From: JAEUMG01 sp963805405
GTDB taxonomy: Bacteria; Pseudomonadota; Alphaproteobacteria; Rhizobiales; Aestuariivirgaceae
Length of the DNA stretch: 64,000 nt
Assembly (NCBI GenBank): GCA_963805405.1
Contig: CAWDUC010000016.1
Location: forward strand, 37,807 to 101,806
Reading direction: 5' to 3'
Shown: positions 38,617 to 45,305 of the stretch, piece after piece
How the letters are laid out: every line of letters starts with the position of its first letter
Position numbering within the stretch: the stretch's first letter is position 1
Position numbers and translations under genes: made by a program
The notes under the pieces: model-generated
What the model was told of the DNA's origin: nothing
Seen by the model: only the letters and a program-made list of their open reading frames with translations
The model's database searches: none

Positions 38617-39831
38617 GACGAAGGTGGCGCGCGCCGGTGGGAGCGCCCTGCAGGACGAGATGATGCGGGCCTTCGAGGCCTTCAAGGAGACGAATGACGA
38701 GCGGCTCTCGGAGATCGAGCGGCGCATGAGCGCAGACGTCTTGATCGAGGAGAAGGTCGATCGCATCGGCGCGACGCTCGACCGCGCCAAGGCGCGACTG
38801 GACGAACTGACCTTGAAAGCGCGCCGCCCGGCCCTCGCCCGCGACGAACAGGCCGCACCCGACGAGCGCAAAGTGGCCTTCGAGGCCTATGTGCGGAAGG
38901 GCGAGACTGGCGCGCTTGCGGCACTGGAGCGCAAATCGATGTCGATCGCCAGCGACGCCGATGGCGGCTATCTGGTGCCCGACGAGACGGAAGCCGAGAT
39001 CGGCCGACTGCTCGCTCAGAATTCGCCGATCCGCGCCATCGCGGGCGTCAGACAGGTCTCGTCGGCGCTCTACAAGAAGCCTTTCGCGATCACCGGTGCT
39101 GCGACCGGCTGGGCCGGCGAGACGGCGGCACGGCCCGAGACCAACATGCCGACCTTGAGTGAATTGCAGTTTCCCGCGGCCGAACTCTACGCCATGCCGG
39201 CGGCGACGCAGGCTTTGCTCGATGACTCCGTCGTCGACATGGATCGCTGGATCGCCGAGGAAGTGCAGGCGGCCTTTGCCGAGCAGGAGACGCAAGCCTT
39301 CGTCTCGGGCAACGGCACCAACAAGCCCAAAGGCTTCCTCGACTACACGAAAGTCGCCGATGCAAGCTGGGAATGGGCGAAGCTCGGCTACATCGTGACC
39401 GGCGCTTCGGGCGCCTTCGCGGCCTCGAACCCGTCCGACAAGCTCATCGATCTCGTCTATGCCCTGAAGAGCGGTTATCGCCAGAATGCGCAATGGGTGA
39501 TGAACCGCAAAACCCAGGCCGTGATCAGGAAGTTCAAGGACACCGACGGAAATTACCTGTGGCAGCCCGCGGCGACCGCATCGGGGAAGGCGAGCCTGAT
39601 GAGTTTTCCGATCACCGAGGCCGAGACCATGCCGGATATCGCGGCGGATTCATCTCCGCCACCTTCGGCGATTTCCGCCAGGGCTATCTCATCATCGATC
39701 GCGTCGGCGTGCGTATCCTGCGCGATCCCTATTCGTCGAAGCCCTATGTGCTGTTCTACACGGTGAAGCGCGTCGGCGGCGGGGTGCAGAATTTCGAGGC
39801 GCTCAAGCTGTTGAAGTTCGGCACTGCGTGA
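38594..39831 (+). CDS. HK97 family major capsid protein (GTA gp5-like), one frame break near 39645
   Basis: About 412 residues. The N-terminal about 100 residues form a coiled coil (delta domain) that is removed by the protease. The mature capsid fold follows from MSIASDADGGYLVPDETEAEI through FVSGNGTNKPKGFL, WVMNRKTQAVIRKFKD and ITEAETMPDIA. The frame changes near 39645 and resumes with FGDFRQGYLIIDRVGVRILRDPYSSKPYVLFY to the stop at 39829-39831. Conservation resumes exactly, so a missing or extra base is more likely than true truncation. Confidence 0.88.
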
Positions 39832-39848
39832 GGAGTGCGGGCCGCCGC

Positions 39849-39871
39849 CCCTCTCCCACCGGGGGAGAGGG
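39849..39871. terminator. Perfect CCCTCTCCC/GGGAGAGGG hairpin between convergent capsid and TMEM175 genes
   Basis: CCCTCTCCC (39849-39857) and GGGAGAGGG (39863-39871) pair perfectly with a 5-base loop. No T-run follows on either side, so it may act as a bidirectional stop or be only another member of the CCCTCC repeat class. Confidence 0.45.
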
Positions 39872-39882
39872 AAATGAACGAG

Positions 39883-40476
39883 CTAAGCCGCTGCAACGCG
39901 GTTCTTGTCCCACCAGGCAGTGAGAGCGGGGGCGGCGAAGTTGAGAAGATAGGGCCACATCGCATCATCGGCGTCAGAAAAGCTGATCGCGATCGACAGG
40001 ATCGCGGTCAGCATCAAGAGGCCGAGCCTGATGCTGGCATGGCCGATATGGCGATGCGCTTCCTTGCCGGGGGCGGTCATCGCCATCAGCAAACTTGCCA
40101 GCGCGCATAAGAAAATGTTGCCGGCATAGACCCAGATGGCCGGCGCAAGGTGGCCGTGATCGGCGACGATCCGCGTCGAGATCGGAATGCCGGTCATGGT
40201 GAAGAGATAGAGCATCCAGGCCGAGACATGCGCCCCGGCCGGATCGTCCTTGCCGCGCATCGACACGACTCCGCGCCAGAACAGCGCCAGGACGAAGAAG
40301 CTGATGAGATAGGCGAGCAGCGGATCGGAGAGCCCGACGATCGCATCGAGCAATTCGGCGGAAGTATTGAACTTGAGATCCTTCGGCATGGCGAGGTCGA
40401 TGACGAGAATCGTCATCGACGTGGCGAAGATGCCGTCGGTCAGGGCCTCCATGCGCGAGCGGGGAATCACCAGCAT
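39883..40476 (-). CDS. TMEM175/DUF1211 family potassium channel-like membrane protein, antisense in the GTA cluster
   Basis: About 197 residues from ATG 40476, the typical bacterial TMEM175 length. The first helix holds the family motif RMEALTDGIFATSMTILVIDL, matching the RxxxFSD signature that lines the pore. Further helices lie at AYLISFFVLALFWRG, AWMLYLFTMTG, IWVYAGNIFLCALASLLMAM and the C-terminal LGLLMLTAILSIAISF. Bacterial members are weakly selective K+ channels. It lies on the opposite strand between capsid and connector genes and is foreign to the GTA order. The frame is open upstream to 40989, but that part is only the connector gene read backwards. Confidence 0.78.
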   Translation of the reverse strand: MLVIPRSRMEALTDGIFATSMTILVIDLAMPKDLKFNTSAELLDAIVGLSDPLLAYLISFFVLALFWRGVVSMRGKDDPAGAHVSAWMLYLFTMTGIPISTRIVADHGHLAPAIWVYAGNIFLCALASLLMAMTAPGKEAHRHIGHASIRLGLLMLTAILSIAISFSDADDAMWPYLLNFAAPALTAWWDKNRVAAA

Positions 40477-40512
40477 CGCTGCGAATTTACCAGAAGCATA
40501 AGGAAAGCAAAT

Positions 40513-41076
40513 ATGCATGCAGTCTTGACATCGCCACCGGCGGTCGAGCCGGTGAGCCTTGCCGAAGCGAAGGCGCATTTGCGCGTGACGCACATCGAAG
40601 AGGATGCGCAGATCGCTGGGCTTGTTACGGCAGCGCGGAAGGCTGTCGAGAGGCGCACCGGCCTTGCCTTGATCGAGCAGGGTTGGTCGGGCTTCGCGGA
40701 TGACTGGCCGCGTGAGGGAACGTTTCATTTGCCGCTCTGGCCGGTGATCGAGATCGCCACGCTTAAGGTGCATGGCGAGGAAGAAGAAGTGCAGGAGATC
40801 GATCCCGCGCATTATTTCTGCGATCTCGTCTCCAGGCCGGCGCGGCTCGTGCTTAGGCCATGGCGGGTCTGGCAGAAGCCGGGGCGTATCGCTCATGGCA
40901 TCGAGATTACATTCACTGCGGGCTTTGGCGCGAGCGCCGGGACGGTGCCCGAGGATTTGCGGGAGGCCGTGCTGAAGACGCTCGCCCATTGGTATGAATG
41001 GCGGGGCGACGAGGCGCCGCGCGAGCCGGTGACGGTGGGCGCTCTTCTCCAGCCCTGGCGGGAGCTGCGCCTGTGA
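40513..41076 (+). CDS. Head-tail connector protein (GTA gp6-like, phage gp6 family)
   Basis: 187 residues from ATG 40513. The helical N-terminal half VEPVSLAEAKAHLRVTHIEEDAQIAGLVTAA and RRTGLALIEQGW is the gp6/HK97 connector signature. The C-terminal half has PWRVWQKPGRIAHGIEITFTAGFG and PEDLREAVLKTLAHWYEWRG. It builds the ring under the portal. Its stop overlaps the next gene's GTG. Confidence 0.88.
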   Translation: MHAVLTSPPAVEPVSLAEAKAHLRVTHIEEDAQIAGLVTAARKAVERRTGLALIEQGWSGFADDWPREGTFHLPLWPVIEIATLKVHGEEEEVQEIDPAHYFCDLVSRPARLVLRPWRVWQKPGRIAHGIEITFTAGFGASAGTVPEDLREAVLKTLAHWYEWRGDEAPREPVTVGALLQPWRELRL

Positions 41077-41393
41077 TCGGGCGCTTGCGGCATTTTCTTA
41101 CCATCGAGGCGCCGGAGGAAAGCGATGATGGCGCAGGCGGCGTGACGGTGATCTGGGCGCCGATCGGCGCGGCATGGGCGCGAATGACGCCGCTAGCCGC
41201 GGGCGAGACGCTGGTGCGGGATCGCGAGATGGCGACAAGTCGCTGGCGCATCACCTTGCGCTATCGCTCCGATGTGACGCCGGCCTGCCGGTTCCTGTCC
41301 GAGGGTCGCAGATATGCGATCGAGAGCGTTGTCGATCGCGACGGACGAAAGCGTTTCCTCTTTTGCGACTGTGCGGAGGAGGAAGCGTCATGA
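41073..41393 (+). CDS. Head-tail adaptor / stopper protein (GTA gp7-like)
   Basis: 106 residues from GTG 41073, which overlaps the previous TGA. Content is a small beta-rich domain: IGRLRHFLTIEAPEES, VIWAPIGAAWARMTPLAAGE, RWRITLRYRSDVTPACRF and GRRYAIESVVDRDGR, the SPP1 gp16/phage head-tail joining pattern. GGCGGGAG serves as ribosome binding site. Confidence 0.88.
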   Translation: MIGRLRHFLTIEAPEESDDGAGGVTVIWAPIGAAWARMTPLAAGETLVRDREMATSRWRITLRYRSDVTPACRFLSEGRRYAIESVVDRDGRKRFLFCDCAEEEAS

Positions 41394-41797
41394 CCATCGA
41401 TCATGCCTTGGCCGTGCAGAAGGCGGTGATCGCCCGGCTGCGCGATGATGCGGCGCTTGCGGCGTTACTCGGCGGTGCGCATGTGCATGATCATGTGCCC
41501 CGCGGTACATCGCCACCCTATGTCGCGCTCGCCCGCTTCGAGAGTGGCGATCTGAGTTCGAGCGGCGCTGAAGGTGCGGAACATCGCTTTACGCTGCATG
41601 TCTGGCCGGAAGCGCAAGGCCGCGCGCAGGCGCACGAGATTGCCGCGGCGATCGAGACGGCACTGGCCGCGTCATTGACACTCAATGGCGCGGTTCTCGT
41701 CAATCTTGCAGCGACAGGGTGGCAGGTTTCGCGTCTCGACAAGGATCGCTACCGCGGCGCGCTGACCTTCCGCGCAGTGACGGAAGCGGCGGCCTGA
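41390..41797 (+). CDS. DUF3168 tail terminator-like protein (GTA gp8-like)
   Basis: 135 residues. AVQKAVIARLRDDAALAALLGG, HDHVPRGTSPPYVALARFESG and HRFTLHVWPEAQGRAQAHEIAAAIETAL match DUF3168, the gp17-like family that caps the tail tube at the head. It starts at ATG 41390, overlapping the gp7-like stop by four bases. Confidence 0.9.
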   Translation: MTIDHALAVQKAVIARLRDDAALAALLGGAHVHDHVPRGTSPPYVALARFESGDLSSSGAEGAEHRFTLHVWPEAQGRAQAHEIAAAIETALAASLTLNGAVLVNLAATGWQVSRLDKDRYRGALTFRAVTEAAA

Positions 41798-41816
41798 ACC
41801 AACAAGGAGAAAACAC

Positions 41817-42230
41817 ATGACAGCACAAAAGGGGCGCGACTTGTTGCTCAAGCTCGACGAGACAGGGTCGGGGAGCTTCGCCACCATTGCAGGCCTGCGC
41901 AACCAGGCGCTCGCGCTCAATGCGGAGACCGTCGATATCACGCACCAGGAATCGGCTGGCCAATGGCGCGAATTGCTCGATGGCGGTGGACTCAAGACGG
42001 CGAGCCTCAGGGGCGCCGGCATATTCCGCGACCAGGCATCGGACGCGAAACTGCGACAGTACTTCTTCGCCGGAACGATCCGCGATTACCAGGTGATCAT
42101 TCCCGATTTCGGCGTCATCGAAGGGCCCTTCCAGATCGCCCATCTCGAATTCTCAGGCCGCCATGACGGCGAGCTTGCCTTCGAGGTTGCGCTGCAATCG
42201 GCGGGCGAACTCAGCTTTGCAGGCGTTTGA
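41817..42230 (+). CDS. Major tail tube protein, TP901-1 family (GTA gp9-like)
   Basis: 137 residues: GRDLLLKLDETGSGSFATIAGLRNQALALN, VDITHQESAGQWRELLDGGGLK and FQIAHLEFSGRHDGELAFEVALQSAGELSF. This is the tail-tube pattern of GTA gp9, forming stacked hexameric rings. AAGGAGA precedes ATG 41817. Confidence 0.92.
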   Translation: MTAQKGRDLLLKLDETGSGSFATIAGLRNQALALNAETVDITHQESAGQWRELLDGGGLKTASLRGAGIFRDQASDAKLRQYFFAGTIRDYQVIIPDFGVIEGPFQIAHLEFSGRHDGELAFEVALQSAGELSFAGV

Positions 42231-42231
42231 C

Positions 42232-42561
42232 ATGGCAAATCATCATCGCGGCGAGATATCGGCCGAACTCGACGGCCGGCCATGGACGCTCTGCCTGACG
42301 CTCGGCGCTCTTGCCGAACTCGAATCCGCCTATGACGGCGCCGACCTGCTGCAGCTTGCCGAGCGCTTCGCCAAGGGCCGGATCGCGGCGAGCGATGCCA
42401 TCCGCATCCTCGGTGCCGGCCTGCGTGGGGCAGGGCATGAGATAGCCAATGCGGAGGTCGCGCGCATGCGCTGCGAAGGCGGCGCGGCGGGCCTCATGCG
42501 CATCGTGGCGCGCTTGCTCAATGCCACATTCGCACCGGCGGAGGATGCAGCGGGAAACTGA
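42232..42561 (+). CDS. GTA gp10-like tail assembly chaperone, zero-frame product
   Basis: 109 residues. ANHHRGEISAELDGRPWTLCLTLGALAELE, then LAERFAKGRIAASDAIRILGAGLRGAGHEI and RIVARLLNATFAPAEDAAGN match the 'gene transfer agent family protein' gp10 (DUF3356-like). The last two sense codons GGA AAC, preceded by G, form the heptamer G GGA AAC immediately before TGA 42559-42561. A minority of ribosomes would shift into the next frame. Position between tail tube and tape measure equals lambda gene G. Confidence 0.88.
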   Translation: MANHHRGEISAELDGRPWTLCLTLGALAELESAYDGADLLQLAERFAKGRIAASDAIRILGAGLRGAGHEIANAEVARMRCEGGAAGLMRIVARLLNATFAPAEDAAGN

Positions 42562-42599
42562 CGCGCGCCGCCGGAGAGGGATTTCCCTGGCGGCGCGTG
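42552..42599 (+). promoter_or_regulatory. Candidate -1 programmed ribosomal frameshift signal
   Basis: GGGAAAC at 42552-42558 fits X XXY YYZ in the gp10 frame (codons GGA, AAC) and is followed directly by TGA. Then a hairpin starts at 42562. CGCGCCGCC (42564-42572) pairs perfectly with GGCGGCGCG (42589-42597), extendable by a G-T and a C-G pair, and AGGG pairs with CCCT inside the loop. Slipping back one base leads exactly into the frame of the next tail chaperone segment. Confidence 0.7.
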
Positions 42600-42758
42600 A
42601 TGGAAGCGGGGCTCGGTGCGCTTAGGCTTTCGCCGTCTGAATTCTGGCGGATGACACCGCGCGAATTGGCGGCAGCGATTGCCGTACGCTTCGGGCCGCC
42701 TGTCAGTCCGATGCAGCGCGACGATCTCGAACGACTGATGCAACGGTTTCCGGATTGA
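42558..42758 (+). CDS. Tail assembly chaperone extension (GTA gp10.1-like), probably made as gp10 fusion
   Basis: Read from the frameshift site, the -1 frame gives 66 residues: LTRAAGEGFPWRRVMEAGLG, then LRLSPSEFWRMTPRELAAAI, the phage tail assembly chaperone signature of GTA gp10.1, and VSPMQRDDLERLMQRFPD. Fusion with gp10 would total about 175 residues. Independent starts GTG 42597 or ATG 42600 exist but lie at the end of the hairpin's 3' arm without a good ribosome binding site, and would remove FPWRR, which looks coding. Tape measure begins 12 bases after the stop. Confidence 0.78.
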   Translation: MTRAAGEGFPWRRVMEAGLGALRLSPSEFWRMTPRELAAAIAVRFGPPVSPMQRDDLERLMQRFPD

Positions 42759-42770
42759 GGAGCACGGGTG

Positions 42771-43295
42771 ATGGCGCAGGAATTCGACACAGACATCGGC
42801 ACGCTGACCATCGAGGCCGAGCGGCTTAAATCCGATCTTGCCGATCTCGATCGCCTGGGTCGCACATTCGGCAATACATTGACGCGGGCATTCGCATCGG
42901 CCGTCGTCGACGGGCGAAAGCTCTCAGATGTGCTGCGCTCGCTGGCGCTGTCATTGTCATCGCAGGCGCTCTCGGCGGCATTGAAGCCTTTGGGCGATGC
43001 GGTCGGCGCGGCGATGAGCCAGGCGGTACCGTTCGCGCAAGGCGGGATCGTGTCGAGCCCGACCTACTTCGCGCTCGCAGGCGGCACGGGCATCATGGGC
43101 GAGAAGGGCGCCGAGGCCATCATGCCCTTGACGCGCGGACCCGACGGGCGGCTCGGCGTCAGCGCCGATGGCGGGCGGACCGTCAATGTCACCGTCAATA
43201 TCACGACGCGCGATGCCGAGAGCTTCCGCCAGTCGCAATCGCAAGTCGCCGCGACTTTGCTGCGCGCGCTCGAGCGCGGACAGAGGAATTTGTGA
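42771..43295 (+). CDS. Short tail tape measure protein (GTA gp11-like)
   Basis: 174 residues from ATG 42771 (GTG 42768 possible), with GAGGAG ahead. A helical N-terminal part (IEAERLKSDLADLDRLGRTFGNTLTRAFASAV) is followed by the typical tail-protein segment QAVPFAQGGIVSSPTYFALAGGTGIMGEKGAEAIMPLTRGPDGRLGV, a hallmark of short lambda-family tape measures. Such a small tape measure predicts a very short tail, as in the R. capsulatus GTA. Confidence 0.9.
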   Translation: MAQEFDTDIGTLTIEAERLKSDLADLDRLGRTFGNTLTRAFASAVVDGRKLSDVLRSLALSLSSQALSAALKPLGDAVGAAMSQAVPFAQGGIVSSPTYFALAGGTGIMGEKGAEAIMPLTRGPDGRLGVSADGGRTVNVTVNITTRDAESFRQSQSQVAATLLRALERGQRNL

Positions 43296-43304
43296 GGAGC
43301 ACCC

Positions 43305-43940
43305 ATGCCCACCTTCGACGAAGTTCGATTTCCGCCGGCGATATCGCGCGGGAGCTCCGGTGGCCCGGAGCGGCAGAGCGAGATCGTGGCACTCGCTTCG
43401 GGCCGCGAAGAGCGCAACAGCCGCCACGCGCTTTCGAAGCGCCGCTACAATGCCGGCTTCGGTGTAGCGACACTCGACGATATCCATGCGATCGTCGCCT
43501 TCTTCGAGGAACGGCGCGGCCGATTGCATGGCTTTCGCTGGAAGGATCATGCCGACTTCAAATCCTGTGCCAGCGCAGAAACGATCGCGGCCGGTGACCA
43601 GCAGATCGGCATCGGCGATGGCGCCACCGCTGCATTTCAACTCATCAAGATCTATGGCAACGGCCTTCGTGACTATGCCCGTGCGATCACCAAGCCGGTC
43701 AATGGCACTGTCCGCATCGCGATTGCGGGTGTCGAGAAGTCAGTGGGGAGCGATTTCACCGTCGACCATGCGACGGGTCTCGTGACGTTGCTCTCCGTTC
43801 CCGCGGTAGACGCCACGGTGACGGCGGGGTTCGAATTCGACGTACCGGTGCGTTTCGATACCGATGCGCTCGTTATCAATCTGGCGGCCTTTCGGGCCGG
43901 CGAAATTCCAGACATTCCGGTCGTGGAGATCGTCCCATGA
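43305..43940 (+). CDS. DUF2460 distal tail protein (GTA gp12-like)
   Basis: 211 residues: FDEVRFPPAISRGSSGGPER, HALSKRRYNAGFGVATLDDIHAIVAFFEERRGRLHGFRWKDHADF, and FELIKIYG-like TAAFQLIKIYGNGLRDYARAITKPVNG, the DUF2460 pattern of distal tail (Dit-like) proteins that join the tube to the tip. The stop overlaps the next start (ATGA). Confidence 0.93.
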   Translation: MPTFDEVRFPPAISRGSSGGPERQSEIVALASGREERNSRHALSKRRYNAGFGVATLDDIHAIVAFFEERRGRLHGFRWKDHADFKSCASAETIAAGDQQIGIGDGATAAFQLIKIYGNGLRDYARAITKPVNGTVRIAIAGVEKSVGSDFTVDHATGLVTLLSVPAVDATVTAGFEFDVPVRFDTDALVINLAAFRAGEIPDIPVVEIVP

Positions 43941-44827
43941 GGACGATTGATCCAGCCTTGCAGGCGCATCTCGACGCAGGCGCGACGAGCCTGTGCCAGT
44001 GTCTGAAGATCGAGGCGCGTGACGGCGAGATACTCGGCTTCACCGATCATGATCGCGATCTTACGTTCGAAGGCGTCACCTATGAGGCGCAGTCGGGCTT
44101 CGATGCGAGCCGGCTGCAATCGGAAGCAGGCTATGTACCGGGCAATTTCGAAATCGCCGGCGCATTGACCTCCGACCGCCTGAGCGAGGCGCGATTGCGG
44201 GCCGGCGCCTATGACCACGCCGGTTTTACGCTATTCCTCGTCAACTGGCAGGATACATCGCAGCGGTTTCTCCTGCGCGCCGGTCATTTGGGCGAAGTGA
44301 GCCATGGCGGAATTGGCTTCACCGCCGAGTTGCGCGGGCTCGCGCAGAGGCTCGACGAGCCGAAAGGCCGCGTCTTCCAATATGGCTGCGACGCTGTGCT
44401 GGGCGACGAACGCTGTGCTGTCGATCTCGCAAGGGCGGAATTCCGCGGCGAAGGAATCGTGACGGAGGTCGACGGTTCCAGCCGCTTCGCTGCCGATGGT
44501 CTTTCCGGGTTCTTGGACGGCTGGTTTTCGGGCGGCGTGGTCACCTGGCAGAGCGGCGCCAATGAAGGTCAGCGGCGCGCGGTGAAGCAGCACCGAACCT
44601 TGGGCGGCGTGGTGACACTTTCCTTCTGGCAAGCGATGGGCGCTGCGATTGTGGCAGGTGATATGTTCGCGGTGACCGCTGGATGCGACAAGCAATTCGC
44701 AACCTGCCGCACGAAATTTGCAAATGCCGCGAACTTCCGCGGCTTTCCGCACATGCCGGGCAATGATTTCGTCGCTTCCTATCCCAATCGCGACGATCCC
44801 AAGAATGACGGGGGCAGCCGGCAATGA
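43937..44827 (+). CDS. DUF2163 tail tip/hub protein (GTA gp13-like)
   Basis: 296 residues: LQAHLDAGATSLCQCLKIEARDGEILGFTDHDRDLTFEG, SEAGYVPGNFEIAGALTSDRL, and the four-cysteine C-terminal region GCDKQFATCRTKFANAANFRGFPHMPGNDF. Cysteines at YGCDAVLGDERC and GCDKQFATC match the iron-binding hub proteins of GTA and related siphophage tails (gp13 binds an Fe-S cluster in R. capsulatus). Confidence 0.92.
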   Translation: MRTIDPALQAHLDAGATSLCQCLKIEARDGEILGFTDHDRDLTFEGVTYEAQSGFDASRLQSEAGYVPGNFEIAGALTSDRLSEARLRAGAYDHAGFTLFLVNWQDTSQRFLLRAGHLGEVSHGGIGFTAELRGLAQRLDEPKGRVFQYGCDAVLGDERCAVDLARAEFRGEGIVTEVDGSSRFAADGLSGFLDGWFSGGVVTWQSGANEGQRRAVKQHRTLGGVVTLSFWQAMGAAIVAGDMFAVTAGCDKQFATCRTKFANAANFRGFPHMPGNDFVASYPNRDDPKNDGGSRQ

Positions 44828-45258
44828 ATGGGAATGCGATTGCCGTGCTGGCGCGAAGCTGGATCGGCACGCCTTATCGCCACCAGGCGAGCCTGAAAGG
44901 CATCGGCTGCGATTGCTTGGGGCTCGTGCGCGGCGTGTGGCGTGAGTGCCTAGGGCCTGAGCCGCAGGCCGTGCCCGCCTATTCGCCGGACTGGGCCGAG
45001 GCGGGTTTGAGCGAGGACCTGCTCGGGGCGGCCGATCGACACATGATCGCGCGGCAAGACGGATGTCTGGAAGCTGGTGATGTTCTGCTGTTCCGCTGGC
45101 GCGCACATCTGCCGGCCAAACATGCAGCCATCGCGGTATCTCATACCCGCATGGTGCATGCGCAGGAAGGGGCGGCCGTCTGCGAAGTAGCAATCACCGC
45201 CTGGTGGCGCAGGCACCTCGTACGCGCGTTCGGGTTTCCGACAACTACGCTGAAGTGA
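44824..45258 (+). CDS. NlpC/P60 family peptidase (GTA gp14-like)
   Basis: 144 residues with the papain-like NlpC/P60 fold: LARSWIGTPYRHQASLKGIGCDCLGLVRGVW with the catalytic cysteine near 31, HAAIAVSHTRMVHAQEG with the histidine. It probably cuts peptidoglycan cross-links during DNA delivery. The ATG overlaps the gp13-like stop. Confidence 0.93.
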   Translation: MNGNAIAVLARSWIGTPYRHQASLKGIGCDCLGLVRGVWRECLGPEPQAVPAYSPDWAEAGLSEDLLGAADRHMIARQDGCLEAGDVLLFRWRAHLPAKHAAIAVSHTRMVHAQEGAAVCEVAITAWWRRHLVRAFGFPTTTLK

Positions 45259-45305
45259 GCCGCCTTCGTCCGGGGGAGCGCGCTGAAGTATCATATGGGT
45301 GATCC

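Noticed and set aside
39645..39660. Programmed frameshift in the capsid gene
   Set aside because: No slippery heptamer or stop-hairpin arrangement is visible, and homologues are encoded in one frame; a base error is likelier.
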